A stretch of DNA of 64,000 bases from Paenibacillus xerothermodurans (GCF_002220865.2 NZ_NHRJ02000009.1:278-64277); one strand, 5' to 3'; positions 1 through 10,005 are shown, counted from the first letter of the stretch. Notes: generated by a model from the letters alone, not told the origin. Numbers and translations are program-made.

Positions 1-70
1 CGCTCGACTTGCATGTATTAGGCACGCCGCCAGCGTTCGTCCTGAGCCAGGATCAAACTCTCCAATAAAG
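1..70 (-). rRNA. rrs: 16S ribosomal RNA, 5' end only
   Basis: On the minus strand this stretch reads as the universal 5' end of bacterial 16S rRNA, including the classic 27F primer region (AGAGTTTGATCCTGGCTCAG) followed by the GACGAACGCTGGCGGCG block. Only about 70 nt lie in the window and the gene runs off the left edge. The mature 5' end near position 70 is placed by comparison with Bacillus 16S (TTTATTGGAGAG...). The gene is transcribed in the same direction as bofA, recR and dnaX, the same arrangement as rrnA next to bofA in B. subtilis. Confidence 0.97.
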
Positions 71-284
71 TGCTGCGTTAGCAGCGTCTATCAGCTAAGC
101 TTGTCTTAAGCTCAAAAGTTAATGCTAGCGAGAATTTTCATTCTCTTTGTTTTACACTCACTCGTTGTTCAGTTTTCAAAGGGCAATTACTCTCTCGGTA
201 GGTGCGGTGTTAACCGTACTAACACGTTGAGCCTTTTCTGTCGCCTCACACTCGTAAGTGCCACGTATCAGCGGCGACTTTTCT
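71..284 (-). other. rRNA operon leader with boxA-like element
   Basis: This is the stretch between the rrn promoter and the 16S 5' end. It contains a boxA-like element on the minus strand (CTTTGAAAACTGAACAACG, about 166-184), typical of Bacillales rRNA leaders and involved in antitermination. A small hairpin (GCTGC-TAAC-GCAGC) lies close to the mature 16S end and may be part of the processing stem. No protein-coding signal is seen here. Confidence 0.8.
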
Positions 285-314
285 AATATAACACAGATAC
301 ATTAGTGAATGCAA
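285..314 (-). promoter_or_regulatory. rrn promoter
   Basis: On the minus strand a -35 hexamer TTGCAT (309-314) and a -10 hexamer TATATT (285-290) are separated by 18 bp. They sit directly upstream of the rRNA leader and downstream of the bofA stop codon. The AT-rich stretch just upstream (about 315-330) could act as an UP element. Confidence 0.65.
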
Positions 315-357
315 CAATTATTTTTTTGAACAGAATAATCAGTCAGCAGAAGCACAA

Positions 358-627
358 TTACACTATCCAAAGCTTGAGTGCCCCAAGCATAAGTAAGCCA
401 GGAACGCCAAGCACACTCACCGTGCCCACCGTTGTCACATTCATTGGCAATGCCAGATGAGTGTACGGTGCGAGCAGATTTATAATATACAGCAAAAAAG
501 CGGCGAATGCAACATTCAGACAAAGGGAACCAAACCATTGAAAGGCAATTCTTTGACGCAGCAGTATCACGACGAGCAGCAGTGCCGATACGCCGAAGAT
601 TGCCCAAAGCAAATAAGTCTTAAGCAT
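358..627 (-). CDS. bofA: Pro-sigma-K processing inhibitor BofA
   Basis: An 89-residue, very hydrophobic protein with about three predicted membrane segments, matching the size and character of BofA. In B. subtilis BofA sits in the outer forespore membrane with SpoIVFA and holds the protease SpoIVFB inactive until the forespore signals, so it controls sigma-K activation in the mother cell. The start codon overlaps the yaaL stop (TGATG), so the two are translationally coupled. The position between yaaL and the rRNA operon is the same as in B. subtilis and is strong support for the call. Confidence 0.88.
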   Translation of the reverse strand: MLKTYLLWAIFGVSALLLVVILLRQRIAFQWFGSLCLNVAFAAFLLYIINLLAPYTHLALPMNVTTVGTVSVLGVPGLLMLGALKLWIV

Positions 628-902
628 CAGCCGTGCATGACCCTCCCCCGCGGAACGTCCACACCGGACAGCTTCATTTGCTTTGCCTGCTTGAGCAGCA
701 TTTCAAACCGTTTCTCAGCGGCCTCCAGCGCATAAACAGCGTAGTCAATCTGTTCCTTCTCTATGACATAGTCCAGCCTTTTGTAGGCTAACACCCAGTC
801 GGCGTGGGCTTGTCTAATCTCTTGCATAAGCTGCTGCTGCTCGTTCTCCAATAATTGGGCTTGTTGCTTTTCCTCGCCAGTGCGACGCGACCATAACTTC
901 AT
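627..902 (-). CDS. yaaL: YaaL family protein (DUF2508)
   Basis: A 91-residue, charged, mostly helical protein of the YaaL/DUF2508 family, whose function is unknown. The start chosen is the ATG at 902, reading MKLWSRR, because a GGGGG SD site lies about 10 nt upstream; an upstream in-frame extension has no ribosome binding site. The middle has a heptad-like helix rich in E, Q and K, and a conserved-looking W-V-x-A-Y region near residue 36. It sits between recR and bofA as in B. subtilis, and its stop codon overlaps the bofA start. Confidence 0.85.
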   Translation of the reverse strand: MKLWSRRTGEEKQQAQLLENEQQQLMQEIRQAHADWVLAYKRLDYVIEKEQIDYAVYALEAAEKRFEMLLKQAKQMKLSGVDVPRGRVMHG

Positions 903-1102
903 AATACATGTACCCCCTGCCATCTGCTTTGTACTATACAACTGTCTCATGCCTCAAACCAGGCGGGGCAACTGTGAACACTCGACGTAAACGAATACCT
1001 TCGCCGCGAACAGCGCCAACCTAGCTTGGCTTTGAAGTTGTCCTATACCATATGCATATCAACAACAAGGCCGTATTAGAACTAAAAAATTTTTTGGCAT
1101 GC

Positions 1103-1135
1103 AAAAAAGCCGCACAGACGAACGCTGCGCGACTT
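1103..1135 (-). terminator. Rho-independent terminator after recR
   Basis: On the minus strand an 11-bp stem (AAGTCGCGCAG / CTGTGCGGCTT, with two G-U pairs) encloses a 7-nt loop and is followed by TTTTTT. It lies 28 nt past the recR stop and separates dnaX-ybaB-recR from yaaL-bofA. Confidence 0.8.
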
Positions 1136-1162
1136 GTGGTATTTTTATGGCTTCCTGTTGAT

Positions 1163-1759
1163 TTACAATTCCCGGCGCCCTTCCAGAGCTTTGGTCAAGG
1201 TAACTTCATCCGCGTACTCAAGATCGCCGCCCACAGGCAGGCCATGCGCAATACGGGTAACCTTCAAGCCAAACGGGCGTACCAGTCTTGCCAAGTACAT
1301 CGCTGTCGCTTCTCCCTCAATATTGGGATTAGTGGCTAGGATAAGCTCCTGCACCTCCTCGTCACCGAGACGTTTCAACAGTTCGGCGATGCGGATCTCG
1401 TCCGGGCCGATACCTTCCATCGGAGAGATCGCGCCATGGAGCACATGGTAGTAACCGTTGAATTCCTTGGTTCTCTCCATCGCCACCAGATCCTTCGGCT
1501 CCTGTATAACACAAATCACTGAACGGTCACGGCCCTTGTCCTGGCAAATACGGCAAGGATCGGTATCGGTGATGTTGCAGCAGACCGAGCAGTAATGCAA
1601 ATTTCTCTTGACATTCACCAACGCTTTGGCAAAATCAATACAATCGTCTTCCTTCATTCGCAGCACATGGAACGCAAGCCGCGCCGCTGTCTTCGGGCCA
1701 ATGCCCGGTAGACGGGAGAAGGCGTCGATCAGTTTAGCTAACGGTTCAGGATAAAACAA
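1163..1759 (-). CDS. recR: Recombination mediator protein RecR
   Basis: RecR, 198 residues, full family length. With RecF and RecO it helps load RecA on SSB-coated single-stranded DNA during gap repair. The N-terminal helix-hairpin-helix reads [16 protein letters not shown] four-cysteine zinc finger follows at about residues 57-72 (C-x2-C, then C-x2-C), then a Toprim domain with the acidic EPKDL motif and the Walker-like [10 protein letters not shown] segment. The start codon is TTG at 1759, supported by AAGGAG 8 nt upstream. A TATAAT sequence lies just upstream of that SD, so an internal promoter is possible. The gene is last in the dnaX-ybaB-recR unit. Confidence 0.97.
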   Translation of the reverse strand: MFYPEPLAKLIDAFSRLPGIGPKTAARLAFHVLRMKEDDCIDFAKALVNVKRNLHYCSVCCNITDTDPCRICQDKGRDRSVICVIQEPKDLVAMERTKEFNGYYHVLHGAISPMEGIGPDEIRIAELLKRLGDEEVQELILATNPNIEGEATAMYLARLVRPFGLKVTRIAHGLPVGGDLEYADEVTLTKALEGRREL

Positions 1760-1929
1760 AGAGATAGCTCCTTATGCTGTTATTATAGTGCAAAAACCGG
1801 ACGCAGATCATTCAGTGAGAACGACCGCTGCCGGTTTGTCGATAAATGAAACCATGCCCGCTATCCGCATCCAAAACGGCGACATGAGACTCGACGCTGG
1901 GATAGCACACCCGCCGGATCCATCAGATG

Positions 1930-2241
1930 TTAGAACAAGCCGGGAATATTCATACCGCCTGTCAAACGGGACATTTCCTTGTTAGCCAACTCTTCGGCTT
2001 TGCTCATCGCATCGTTAACGGCGGTCAATACAAGATCCTGCAGCATTTCCACGTCGTCCGGATCAACCGCTTCCGGCTTGATTACGATGCCGGTCACTTT
2101 CTTTTGGCCGTTCACGCTAACTGTTACTACACCGCCGCCGGCTGTGCCTTCGACTGTTTTTTGAGCGAGCTCTTCCTGCGTCTTTAGCATTTGCTCTTGC
2201 ATCTTCTTCACTTGTTTCATCATTTGGTTCATATTGTTCAT
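1930..2241 (-). CDS. ebfC: Nucleoid-associated protein, YbaB/EbfC family
   Basis: A 103-residue YbaB/EbfC-family DNA-binding protein (YaaK in B. subtilis). The family forms tweezer-like dimers that bind DNA with little sequence specificity. The start is the ATG at 2241 ([10 protein letters not shown]), preceded by AAAGGAG at 9 nt. Features include the Met/Gln/Lys-rich first helix, the central [12 protein letters not shown] strand and a C-terminal GGMNIPGLF tail, all typical. It lies between dnaX and recR as in most bacteria and is almost certainly co-transcribed with both. Confidence 0.95.
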   Translation of the reverse strand: MNNMNQMMKQVKKMQEQMLKTQEELAQKTVEGTAGGGVVTVSVNGQKKVTGIVIKPEAVDPDDVEMLQDLVLTAVNDAMSKAEELANKEMSRLTGGMNIPGLF

Positions 2242-2261
2242 GGGGATCGACTCCTTTAGCA

Positions 2262-4016
2262 TTATTCTTCCTTGATCTTCACCAAGTCTTCGCCAAACAT
2301 TTGGATCGCCTCGTGGATCCACTCTTCCTGTGCGGCGGCAGGCGGTTCAAATTCCTGCACGAGCTTGAGCTCTTGCTTTGGCTGCGTAGAAGGCTGCCGG
2401 TCCGCCGCCGCCTTCCAATCCTTCAGCATGATCGTAACAAGTCTAACTGGCTGCTCGAGCACTTCGCCGATGACGCGCTCAATGAACTGCTTATTCGCAG
2501 GTTTCTCTGTCGTCTCGCGGTGGATCTCATTCTTAAACGCGACCAATACCGCGTCATCCAAGAACGACACCGGCTCACCGTTCACCAGCCAGCCGTGCAG
2601 CTGTATTTTTTGCTCTTTCAGCCGGAGCAGCACCTGATTCCAGCGCTGCAGCACCGCCTTGGTCCCGGCATCCTCTTGCGCGCTCAAGAAGCTGTCGAGC
2701 TTCTCGACGATGCGTTTCATGGCCACAGGCGATGCCGTGGTGCGCGCGCTCGATCTGCCGTTAGGCGTGCTGCCTGCCGCGGGTGCCGCTCCCTGCTTCA
2801 ACACCTGAGCGAGCTGCTCTTCAAGCCGTTGAATCCGGCTCATGAGCTGCGGCACCAGTCGATCCACGGAACCGGAGTCATCGGGAGCGGCTTGCGCTGC
2901 ACCAGCCGCGACACCTGCCGGGCGCTCCGCAGCATTAGCACTGCACAACTTCATCAGCGCAACTTCCAGCAGCGTTTGCGGCTGCATGGAATATTTCATC
3001 TCCGTTTGGTAATAGTTCAGCGTATCCATCATGGAGATCAGCTGCTCGGTCGAAAACGTTGCTGCGACATCGGCAAACCTTTTTACATCGATGATCCGGT
3101 CCGTCACCGCCTGGGAGTCCGGTACCATTTTGACCATCAGCAGATCACGGAAGTAATAGAGCAAGTTTTCCATGCACTTGTCAGCGCTTTTACCTTCCTG
3201 CATAAAAGTCTCAATCAGCTGCAGCACAGCCGTGACATCACGCTGCTGTAGCGCGCGCACCAGCTGCTCGAACTGGTCTGAAGCCATGCCTCCGGTGATA
3301 GAGACAACGTCGTCATAAGTGACGTGTTTTCCGGAAAACGCCATGATTTGATCCAGCAAACTCAGCGCATCGCGCATCCCGCCGTCGGATAGCCTGGCAA
3401 TCAAACGAATGGCTTCGTCGTCCGCTTCAATCCGCTCCTGCCGACACACCACATGCAAACGCTCGACCTGTTCGTCCAGTGATACACGGCGAAAATCGAA
3501 GCGCTGGCACCGGGAGATGATCGTGGCGGGCAGCTTATGCGGCTCTGTGGTGGCTAGAATAAACATGACGTGGGCCGGCGGCTCCTCCAAGGTTTTCAAT
3601 AATGCGTTGAACGCCTCTGTTGTCAGCATGTGCACCTCGTCAATGATGTACACCTTATGCCGCACTTCCGTTGGCGCGTACTTCACTTTATCGCGAATAT
3701 CGCGAATTTCTTCGACGCCCCGATTCGACGCCGCATCTATCTCGACGACATCCATGACAGATCCTTCTGTAATACGGATGCAGTTGTCACATTGGTTGCA
3801 AGGCTCATCGGCCGGCCCGTTCACGCAGTTCACCGCTTTGGCCAAGATTTTGGCTGCACTCGTTTTGCCGGTGCCGCGGGGGCCATTGAATAAATAAGCG
3901 TGCGTAAACCGCCCCTCACGGAGCGAATTTTGCAACGTTTGTACTATATGCTTTTGACCCACAATTTCTTGGAAAGACTGCGGTCTCCACGTTCGGTATA
4001 ATGCGATATGTGCCAT
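2262..4016 (-). CDS. dnaX: DNA polymerase III subunit gamma/tau
   Basis: DnaX (584 residues) is the ATPase of the replicative clamp loader, and its tau tail links the loader to polymerase and helicase. The AAA+ core is at residues 1-220 with Walker A GPRGTGKT (45-52), a zinc module (C64, C73, C76, C79), Walker B DEVH (126-129) and an SRC motif at 168-170. Domain III follows to about residue 370. A Pro/Ala/Gln-rich linker and a C-terminal tau-type domain complete the protein. No obvious programmed frameshift heptamer was spotted. The gene lies 20 nt upstream of ybaB. Confidence 0.97.
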   Translation of the reverse strand: MAHIALYRTWRPQSFQEIVGQKHIVQTLQNSLREGRFTHAYLFNGPRGTGKTSAAKILAKAVNCVNGPADEPCNQCDNCIRITEGSVMDVVEIDAASNRGVEEIRDIRDKVKYAPTEVRHKVYIIDEVHMLTTEAFNALLKTLEEPPAHVMFILATTEPHKLPATIISRCQRFDFRRVSLDEQVERLHVVCRQERIEADDEAIRLIARLSDGGMRDALSLLDQIMAFSGKHVTYDDVVSITGGMASDQFEQLVRALQQRDVTAVLQLIETFMQEGKSADKCMENLLYYFRDLLMVKMVPDSQAVTDRIIDVKRFADVAATFSTEQLISMMDTLNYYQTEMKYSMQPQTLLEVALMKLCSANAAERPAGVAAGAAQAAPDDSGSVDRLVPQLMSRIQRLEEQLAQVLKQGAAPAAGSTPNGRSSARTTASPVAMKRIVEKLDSFLSAQEDAGTKAVLQRWNQVLLRLKEQKIQLHGWLVNGEPVSFLDDAVLVAFKNEIHRETTEKPANKQFIERVIGEVLEQPVRLVTIMLKDWKAAADRQPSTQPKQELKLVQEFEPPAAAQEEWIHEAIQMFGEDLVKIKEE

Positions 4017-4070
4017 AGTGTCCTCTCCAATGAATTGTTTATCCTAGATATTATACTACATATCAGAGTG

Positions 4071-5144
4071 TCAATGAAGTGGCTGTGGAAACGGGATACT
4101 CACTGTGAATGTGGTTCCATATCCCTTAGATGACACACGAATGTTTCCCCCGATATCGTGAATAATACGCTGGCACACCGATAAGCCCAAACCCGTGCCT
4201 TCCGCCTTCGTCGTGAAAAATGGATCAAATATTTTATCCACTACAAACATAGGTATACCGGGACCAGTATCATGGATGTCAATGTTCACTTTCCGCTCGT
4301 CCATGTCCAGCCTTTCCGTCAAAGTCAGCTGGCCCCCGACACCCATGGCTTCGATGCCGTTTTTGCAAATGTTGAGAAACACTTGCTTGAGCAGCTCTTT
4401 ATCGGCGACCACCTGAGGCAAATCCAGCGCCGACTCATATTGCACGACCACCCCATGCAGGATTGCTTCATTGTTAATGATCGGCAAAATTTCACGTACC
4501 ACCTGCGAAATGTCCACCGAGTCATAACTGACATGCTTTGGCTTGCTTAGAAGCAGAAACTCGCTTACTAACTGGTTGATCCGGTTGATCTCCCCGAGCA
4601 TGACCTCGGTGTAACCACATTCACGATCCATCCCCTTGTCTTCTAAAGTCTTGCGCAGCACCTGCAGAAACCCTTTTATCGAAGTCAACGGATTGCGGAT
4701 TTCGTGCGCCGTGCCCGCGGCAATCTGGCCGATCATAGCTAAACGGTCGCTCCGCTGAACCTGCTCTTCCAGAGAGCGAAGGTTGGTGACATCTTTGAAC
4801 ATAATATACGCGCCGACCACCTGGTGATGATCATCGCGCAGCACGTTGGAATCGACAAGCAATTCGTAGCGCTCCTGATTGTTGGTCCAAGAAATCGCAT
4901 GATTACGGACCACCATGCCGTCCAGAATGTTACGGTGCACCAACTGATGCTCGGCAGGCATATTCGCGAAAATTTCCTCTAACGGCCGGTGAACAACCTC
5001 CTCCTTCACCAAGCCCAGAAGACGGCACGCCATATCACTAATGTCGATCAATTCAAAGTGGGTATTCATCAAAATGACACCAAGATTCACGTCCTTCAAA
5101 AATGTCCCAGCAAATTGCTGCAGCAAGTTTAAACCTTGTTTCAC
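4071..5144 (-). CDS. PAS-domain sensor histidine kinase, soluble
   Basis: A 357-residue histidine kinase without membrane segments. An N-terminal PAS domain lies at about residues 15-115, then a HisKA dimerisation domain with phospho-acceptor His147 in AHEIRNPLTS, then a HATPase domain with N box KNGIEAM, G1 DTGPGIP and G2 GTGLGLS. It resembles the KinA/KinE-type sporulation kinases and NtrB-like kinases. No response regulator is adjacent, so it may feed the phosphorelay (spo0F is 6 kb away); that is inference. The start is GTG at 5144 behind GGAGGGGG. It is inserted between the SRP RNA and dnaX relative to B. subtilis. Confidence 0.88.
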   Translation of the reverse strand: MKQGLNLLQQFAGTFLKDVNLGVILMNTHFELIDISDMACRLLGLVKEEVVHRPLEEIFANMPAEHQLVHRNILDGMVVRNHAISWTNNQERYELLVDSNVLRDDHHQVVGAYIMFKDVTNLRSLEEQVQRSDRLAMIGQIAAGTAHEIRNPLTSIKGFLQVLRKTLEDKGMDRECGYTEVMLGEINRINQLVSEFLLLSKPKHVSYDSVDISQVVREILPIINNEAILHGVVVQYESALDLPQVVADKELLKQVFLNICKNGIEAMGVGGQLTLTERLDMDERKVNIDIHDTGPGIPMFVVDKIFDPFFTTKAEGTGLGLSVCQRIIHDIGGNIRVSSKGYGTTFTVSIPFPQPLH

Positions 5145-5221
5145 CGTACCCCCTCCGATCGCCTGTCCAAGTTCACTTTAGTATACAATTCTCCTAAATT
5201 TGTCATTTTCCTTCCGACGCA

Positions 5222-5268
5222 TAAAAAAACACCGTTCCGGAGCCTGTCCCAACAGGTCCGAACGATGC
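5222..5268 (-). terminator. Terminator after the SRP RNA gene
   Basis: On the minus strand a long hairpin (CATCGTTCGGACCTGT / ACAGGCTCCGGAACGGTG, with small bulges and a TGGG loop) is followed by TTTTTTT. It lies about 65 nt past the SRP RNA and upstream of the kinase gene. Confidence 0.8.
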
Positions 5269-5333
5269 TTCGATATATTAGCCGTTATCGTTCTGCGTAC
5301 ATCCATTCAAAGTCGGCAAAATGGTAATATGTA

Positions 5334-5601
5334 AACCGTGCACCTACTTTGATATTACGATCCAAGCGGAACCTTTAACCCCAGCTCAAGTTAGGCCACC
5401 CTCCGGCACATGGAACAACTTACTTACGGCTGCTTCCTTCCGGACCTGACCGGATTCGCAAGCATCCATTGCGGAGGACCCGACTCTCAACACCAAGTTT
5501 AAAACCCAGACCTTACATCGCAATACCGCATTTAGGCGTTCAACCCCGCTACAGCGGATTGCGGGTTACAGGGCACCGCTACCTCCCCGTCTAGCACGGC
5601 A
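5334..5601 (-). ncRNA. scr: Signal recognition particle RNA (large, Bacillus type)
   Basis: On the minus strand the sequence holds the conserved SRP helix 8 tip GTCAGGTCCGGAAGGAAGCAGC, the Alu-domain start TGCCGTGCTAGACGGGGAGG with the downstream CCTGTAACCC segment, and a 3' end (GTAGGTGCACGGT) that pairs with the 5' end. The length of about 268 nt fits the large Bacillus-type scRNA that has both Alu and S domains. The 5' end is fixed by the promoter 7 nt upstream. The RNA pairs with Ffh for co-translational protein targeting. It lies upstream of dnaX as in B. subtilis, with a kinase gene in between. Confidence 0.96.
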
Positions 5602-5607
5602 AAATTA

Positions 5608-5636
5608 AGTATAGTCTATTCACAGCGAAATAGCAA
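5608..5636 (-). promoter_or_regulatory. SRP RNA promoter
   Basis: On the minus strand a -35 TTGCTA (5631-5636) and a -10 TATACT (5608-5613) are separated by exactly 17 bp. The predicted transcription start at about 5601 coincides with the conserved SRP RNA 5' end. Confidence 0.85.
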
Positions 5637-5681
5637 CCGGGGGTATGATTTGTTAGAAACGGCAACTTTATCCGTAGCAAA

Positions 5682-5734
5682 CAAAAAACACCTCCCGCAC
5701 TACCAAGATGATATCCTAGGGTAGAGACAGGAGG
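5682..5734 (-). terminator. Terminator after rpmE
   Basis: On the minus strand a stem of about 14 bp (CCTCCTGTCTCTACC pairing with GGTAGTGCGGGAGG) is followed by TGTTTTTTGTTT, 37 nt past the rpmE stop. It closes the rho-rpmE transcription unit ahead of the SRP RNA promoter. Confidence 0.78.
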
Positions 5735-5770
5735 CTTCGATCACGCTGTAAAATCATTGGAATAGCCCAA

Positions 5771-5968
5771 TTACATACCGTATTTTTTCTTGAACTTATC
5801 AACACGACCGCCGGCATCAAGGAACTTCTGTTTACCGGTAAAGAACGGGTGGCAAGCGGAGCAAATCTCAACACGCAGATTTTGCTTAATGGAACCTGAC
5901 TCGAAAGTGTTACCGCAAGCGCATGTGATCGTTGTTTTATGGTAAGTCGGATGGATTGCTTCTTTCAT
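5771..5968 (-). CDS. rpmE: 50S ribosomal protein L31 (zinc-binding type)
   Basis: L31 of 65 residues, matching the usual B. subtilis-type length. The zinc-binding cysteines are present: CAC in ITCACGNTF, then CSAC, so this is the C+ form rather than the zinc-independent paralogue. The start is the ATG at 5968 (MKEAIHP), with AGAGG 8 nt upstream; an in-frame GTG 9 nt earlier overlaps that SD and is unlikely. It sits downstream of rho as in B. subtilis, but here a radical SAM gene lies between them. Confidence 0.96.
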   Translation of the reverse strand: MKEAIHPTYHKTTITCACGNTFESGSIKQNLRVEICSACHPFFTGKQKFLDAGGRVDKFKKKYGM

Positions 5969-6049
5969 TGCTTTCACCTCTTTTGCCCTGAAACACCATG
6001 TGAATCAGAGTTATTAAATTAAACACATAAATCGATTATATCATGAGAA

Positions 6050-7321
6050 TCATGTATGATGCAAGTTGTTTGTCCGTGTTAATTGATCGGGCACATGCGT
6101 GTATGAGCCGAGCATCACATCAGGCAGCTCCTGCCGGTATATTTCAATCATTTGCTTCATACCGAGCAGTTCGCCCTGTGCTTTAGGAATGAGATTCAGG
6201 TAACTCTCCGGATCAATGTTGAGGTTGCGGAATTGAATTAGCTTTAGCCCGGTACGCCGAACGAATTCGATCATAGCCTCCACTTCCTCTTCACGATCCG
6301 TCACGCCGGGAAAGATCAAGTAGTTGATGGAGGTGGCGACGCCATGATCCGCAGCATACCGCAAAGATTTTTCCACATTCCGAAGCGTGTAGGCCCGCGG
6401 CTTATAGTAGGCGTTATAGTGCTCGTCCAGAGCGCTGATCGTGCTCACCCGCATTAAATTCAGCCCGGCATCCACGATTCCCCTGATTTGGTCGGTCAGT
6501 CCTGCGTTCGTATTGATATTGATGTATCCCATCGTTGTCTGCTGCCTTACGCGGCGTATGGCTTCTATGATAGTGGGAGCTTGGGTAGACGGCTCACCTT
6601 CACAGCCTTGTCCAAAGCTGATAATGCTTTCAGGCGTTTTCAAATGCTCCAGCATAACCTCAACCACTTCATCGACAGTGGGCTTAAAGTTCATCCGGGT
6701 TTGCGGCGCAGGAAATCCGCTGTCATCAGGCTGTTCCGAAATGCAACCAAAACAACCTGCATTGCAGGAAAAGGATACGGGTACCGCGCCTTCCCAGCGA
6801 TTCAAAAAGGTGTTCGAGGCGGTAAGACATTCGTATTCCAATGCGCAGTGAGACAGATGCTCATACAGCCGGTTACCGCTGTATTTTTCGCGCAGCTGCT
6901 GTACTTGAAGCTCCAGTTCTTCGGGGTCGCAATTGCGCGGATTCCAAGGATGCGGATCGTCCGTTGCATGTGCGGCCACGTAAAACCGGCCATTCTTCCA
7001 CACAACGGCGGTATAACCAAACAGAGGCAGCACTTGGTCGCGATCGGTTTTGGCGTAGCTCGGCAGGAGCAGCCGCGTGAACCCCTGCGGCAGCAGTGCT
7101 CCGACAGCGTTAACATCTCCGGGCACCACCATCATCTCGCCGGATTCGGCGCGGATTCCGACGGGGCGGGTATGCGGCAAACTGACCAGAGTCGCTCCTT
7201 CCGGCAGCTCTATCAGCTCCTCGTTCAATATATCCGTGATCAGATCGCCGGTGCGGCCCAAGGCCTCAAACTCGGGGTGATCGAATACATTCCCGTCACT
7301 GTCGGCATAGACTAGGTTCAT
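6050..7321 (-). CDS. Radical SAM protein of unknown substrate
   Basis: A 423-residue protein with a canonical radical SAM cluster motif CNAGCFGC (Cys186, Cys190, Cys193), which binds a 4Fe-4S cluster and cleaves SAM. Downstream the GQGCEGEPST segment is typical of the SAM-binding glycine motif and INTNAG of a barrel strand. An unusual N-terminal region of about 180 residues precedes the barrel and has no recognisable catalytic motif. No SPASM-like cysteine cluster is obvious at the C terminus. The start has AGGAGC 9 nt upstream. The gene follows rho by 26 nt and is probably co-transcribed with it. The substrate is unknown. Confidence 0.85.
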   Translation of the reverse strand: MNLVYADSDGNVFDHPEFEALGRTGDLITDILNEELIELPEGATLVSLPHTRPVGIRAESGEMMVVPGDVNAVGALLPQGFTRLLLPSYAKTDRDQVLPLFGYTAVVWKNGRFYVAAHATDDPHPWNPRNCDPEELELQVQQLREKYSGNRLYEHLSHCALEYECLTASNTFLNRWEGAVPVSFSCNAGCFGCISEQPDDSGFPAPQTRMNFKPTVDEVVEVMLEHLKTPESIISFGQGCEGEPSTQAPTIIEAIRRVRQQTTMGYININTNAGLTDQIRGIVDAGLNLMRVSTISALDEHYNAYYKPRAYTLRNVEKSLRYAADHGVATSINYLIFPGVTDREEEVEAMIEFVRRTGLKLIQFRNLNIDPESYLNLIPKAQGELLGMKQMIEIYRQELPDVMLGSYTHVPDQLTRTNNLHHT

Positions 7322-7347
7322 ATCAAAAAAGCTCCTAACTAACTAAA

Positions 7348-8670
7348 TTATGAGGCGGAATTTTTTACCCGCTTATTCGTCGGTGCGGAAGAAGAGGAAG
7401 CGGCTCTACCAGAGGCCGGCTTACTTGTATTCGTGTCCAACGTATCCAAAAATTCCTGATTCGTTTTCGTGTCGAGCATTTTCTTAATAAAAGCTTCAAT
7501 ATATTCATGTGAATCGTTCATGCTTTTACGTATGGCCCATACTTTATCGAGTTCTTCCTTGGTCAACAGCATTTCCTCGCGCCGGGTGCCCGAACGCCGG
7601 ATGTCGATTGCAGGGAAAATACGCCGCTCCGCCAATTTGCGGTCTAGATGCAGCTCCAGGTTGCCTGTGCCCTTAAATTCCTCGTATATGACATCATCCA
7701 TACGGGAGCCCGTCTCCACAAGAGCCGTAGCCAAAATCGTCAGACTTCCACCCTCTTCGATATTTCTGGCCGAGCCGAAGAAGCGTTTTGGCCGATGGAA
7801 GGCTGCCGGATCAATACCACCTGACAAAGTGCGCCCCGAAGGCGGGATCACCAGATTGTACGCGCGTGCCAAGCGTGTGATACTGTCGAGCAAAATCACG
7901 ACATCCTTCTTATGCTCAACCAGCCGCTGTGCGCGCTCCAGTACTAGCTCGGCTACCTTGATATGATTCTCCGGAAGCTCGTCGAATGTCGAAGCTACTA
8001 CTTCCCCCTTCACTGAGCGCTGCATGTCGGTGACTTCTTCAGGACGTTCGTCGATGAGCAGCACAAACAGCTCAATTTCAGGATGATTAGTAGAGATGCT
8101 GTTGGCAATTTCCTTCAGCAGCAAGGTCTTACCTGCCTTTGGAGGAGCTACGATCAAGCCCCGCTGACCTAAACCAACTGGAGCCAACAAATCCATTACA
8201 CGAGTGGAAAGCTGCGTCGGGGATGTTTCCAGGACTAGCTTCTTTTGCGGATAAAGAGGGGTTAAAGCAGGAAAATGCAATCGCTCTGCAGCGGTGACAG
8301 GATCCTCGCCGTTGACCGCTTCTACTTGCAGAAGCCCGAAATAACGTTCGTTTTCCTTCGGCGGTCTGCACTTGCCGGATACCAAGTCGCCTGAGCGTAA
8401 GTCAAACTTGCGGATTTGTGAGGCTGAAATATAAATATCCTCTGTGCTCGGCAAGTAGTTAATCGGCCTCAAGAAACCAAATCCGTCTTGCAGGATTTCC
8501 AAGATTCCCTGCATAAACATCAAACCGCTTTTTTCCGCCTGAGCTCTTAAAATCGCAAAAATAAGTTCCTTCTTTTTTAGCTGGCCATAGCCTGCAATTT
8601 GATGTTTTTTCGCTAATTGGTAAAGCTCCGTTAATTTTAGCGCTTCTAGTTGTGCTAGAGGCATATCCAT
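7348..8670 (-). CDS. rho: Transcription termination factor Rho
   Basis: Rho, a hexameric RNA helicase that ends transcription of untranslated RNA. Residues 1-50 form the Rho_N helical domain ([13 protein letters not shown]). A cold-shock-type RNA-binding domain includes GFGFLRP. The ATPase domain carries Walker A PPKAGKT, Walker B LLLDS-type ([16 protein letters not shown]), the Q-loop region and the R-loop. The start chosen is the ATG at 8670 (440 aa) with GGTGG at 8 nt; a TTG five codons upstream is possible. The C-terminal 25 residues are Ser/Ala/Lys-rich and probably disordered. The position after murA matches B. subtilis. Confidence 0.96.
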   Translation of the reverse strand: MDMPLAQLEALKLTELYQLAKKHQIAGYGQLKKKELIFAILRAQAEKSGLMFMQGILEILQDGFGFLRPINYLPSTEDIYISASQIRKFDLRSGDLVSGKCRPPKENERYFGLLQVEAVNGEDPVTAAERLHFPALTPLYPQKKLVLETSPTQLSTRVMDLLAPVGLGQRGLIVAPPKAGKTLLLKEIANSISTNHPEIELFVLLIDERPEEVTDMQRSVKGEVVASTFDELPENHIKVAELVLERAQRLVEHKKDVVILLDSITRLARAYNLVIPPSGRTLSGGIDPAAFHRPKRFFGSARNIEEGGSLTILATALVETGSRMDDVIYEEFKGTGNLELHLDRKLAERRIFPAIDIRRSGTRREEMLLTKEELDKVWAIRKSMNDSHEYIEAFIKKMLDTKTNQEFLDTLDTNTSKPASGRAASSSSAPTNKRVKNSAS

Positions 8671-8751
8671 TGTCTCAACCACCAAACTATTAAATTTTCG
8701 TTTTTAAATGTATTCTAGCATTACCCAAATATGCTTTCTCTATACCGTATG

Positions 8752-10005
8752 CTAGTCGTTTTTTCTCCAAACCTCCGCACCAAGCGCTGATAGATTTGAT
8801 ACCAAGTGATCATAGCCACGGTCAATATACTCGACGCCCGTTATTTCAGTGACGCCGCTTTGCACCGTCAAGCCAGCAATCACCAGAGCGGCACCGGCAC
8901 GCAGATCCGTAGCCTTGACCTTGGCAGCGGCCAGTGTCCCGCCTTCGATCACCGCAGAACGGCCCTCAACCTTGATCTTGGCCCCCATGCGCAGCAGCTC
9001 CGGAACATGCTTAAACCGATTGCTGTAAACGTAGTCGGTCAAGATGCTCGTCCCGGTTGTTTGTGTCAGCAAGCTGCACATTGGAGACTGTAAGTCAGTC
9101 GCAAAGCCGGGATACACCAACGCCTTAACATCGACACTCTGGTAATCCGGACGGCCTATAACACGTATGGATTCATCCATTTCATGTATAGTGACTCCCA
9201 GTTCCTGCAGCTTCGCCGTGATGGCTTCAAGGTGCTTCGGAATAACGTTATCTACTACAACGTCACCATGGGTAGCCGCGGCTGCGATCATATAAGTACC
9301 CGCTTGAATGCGGTCGGGGATGATAGAATGGCGGCAGCCATGCAGGGCATCCACGCCTTCAATCCGGATGGATTCAGTGCCAGCACCCTTGATATTCGCG
9401 CCCATGGCGTTCAATAATGTTGCAACATCTATAATTTCAGGCTCTTTCGCCGCATTTTCGATCAAAGTAACGCCTCTTGCACGCGAGGCTGCCAACATGA
9501 TATTGATTGTGGCCCCCACGCTGACAACATCCAAATATATTTTTGCACCTACCAATTGCCTGGCCTTGATGTGCAAGGACCCATGCTCCGTACTCACTCG
9601 TGCACCAAGTGCTTCAAATCCTTTGATATGCTGATCTATTGGCCGCGGCTCAAAATTGCATCCGCCGGGCATACCGATAGTAGCTTCCCCAAACCTTCCG
9701 AGCAGTGCGCCCATCAAATAGTAGGAAGCTCTCAATTTTTTCACATTGCCGTTAGGCATTGGCTTTGACCGCAGCTGGCTGGGATCGATGATCATTTGAT
9801 CCTGATTCCATTGGACCGTCGCACCCAACTCCTGAAGCAAATCCGAATAAATAGCCACATCGCTCAATACGGGTAAGTTGTCCAATCTAATTGTAGTTTC
9901 CGATAGCAACGCCGCCGGTATCAGAGCAATCGCACTATTCTTGGCACCGCTAATTTGGACCGTCCCTCGCAGCGGACGACCACCGGTGACCATCAATTTC
10001 TCCAT
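8752..10005 (-). CDS. murA: UDP-N-acetylglucosamine 1-carboxyvinyltransferase
   Basis: MurA (417 residues) transfers enolpyruvate from PEP to UDP-GlcNAc, the first committed step of peptidoglycan synthesis and the target of fosfomycin. The active-site loop cysteine is present as Cys116 in PGGCNFEP, so a fosfomycin-sensitive form is expected. The substrate-binding Lys22-Asn23 (SGAKNSA) and the family RPID[11 protein letters not shown] segment are intact. By position between fba and rho this is the equivalent of B. subtilis murAB (murZ); a second paralogue may exist elsewhere. The spacing of about 80 nt to rho allows co-transcription. Confidence 0.96.
   Translation of the reverse strand: MEKLMVTGGRPLRGTVQISGAKNSAIALIPAALLSETTIRLDNLPVLSDVAIYSDLLQELGATVQWNQDQMIIDPSQLRSKPMPNGNVKKLRASYYLMGALLGRFGEATIGMPGGCNFEPRPIDQHIKGFEALGARVSTEHGSLHIKARQLVGAKIYLDVVSVGATINIMLAASRARGVTLIENAAKEPEIIDVATLLNAMGANIKGAGTESIRIEGVDALHGCRHSIIPDRIQAGTYMIAAAATHGDVVVDNVIPKHLEAITAKLQELGVTIHEMDESIRVIGRPDYQSVDVKALVYPGFATDLQSPMCSLLTQTTGTSILTDYVYSNRFKHVPELLRMGAKIKVEGRSAVIEGGTLAAAKVKATDLRAGAALVIAGLTVQSGVTEITGVEYIDRGYDHLVSNLSALGAEVWRKND

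Noticed and set aside
6488-7315. 275-codon plus-strand frame
   Set aside because: Antisense of the radical SAM gene; composition not protein-like.
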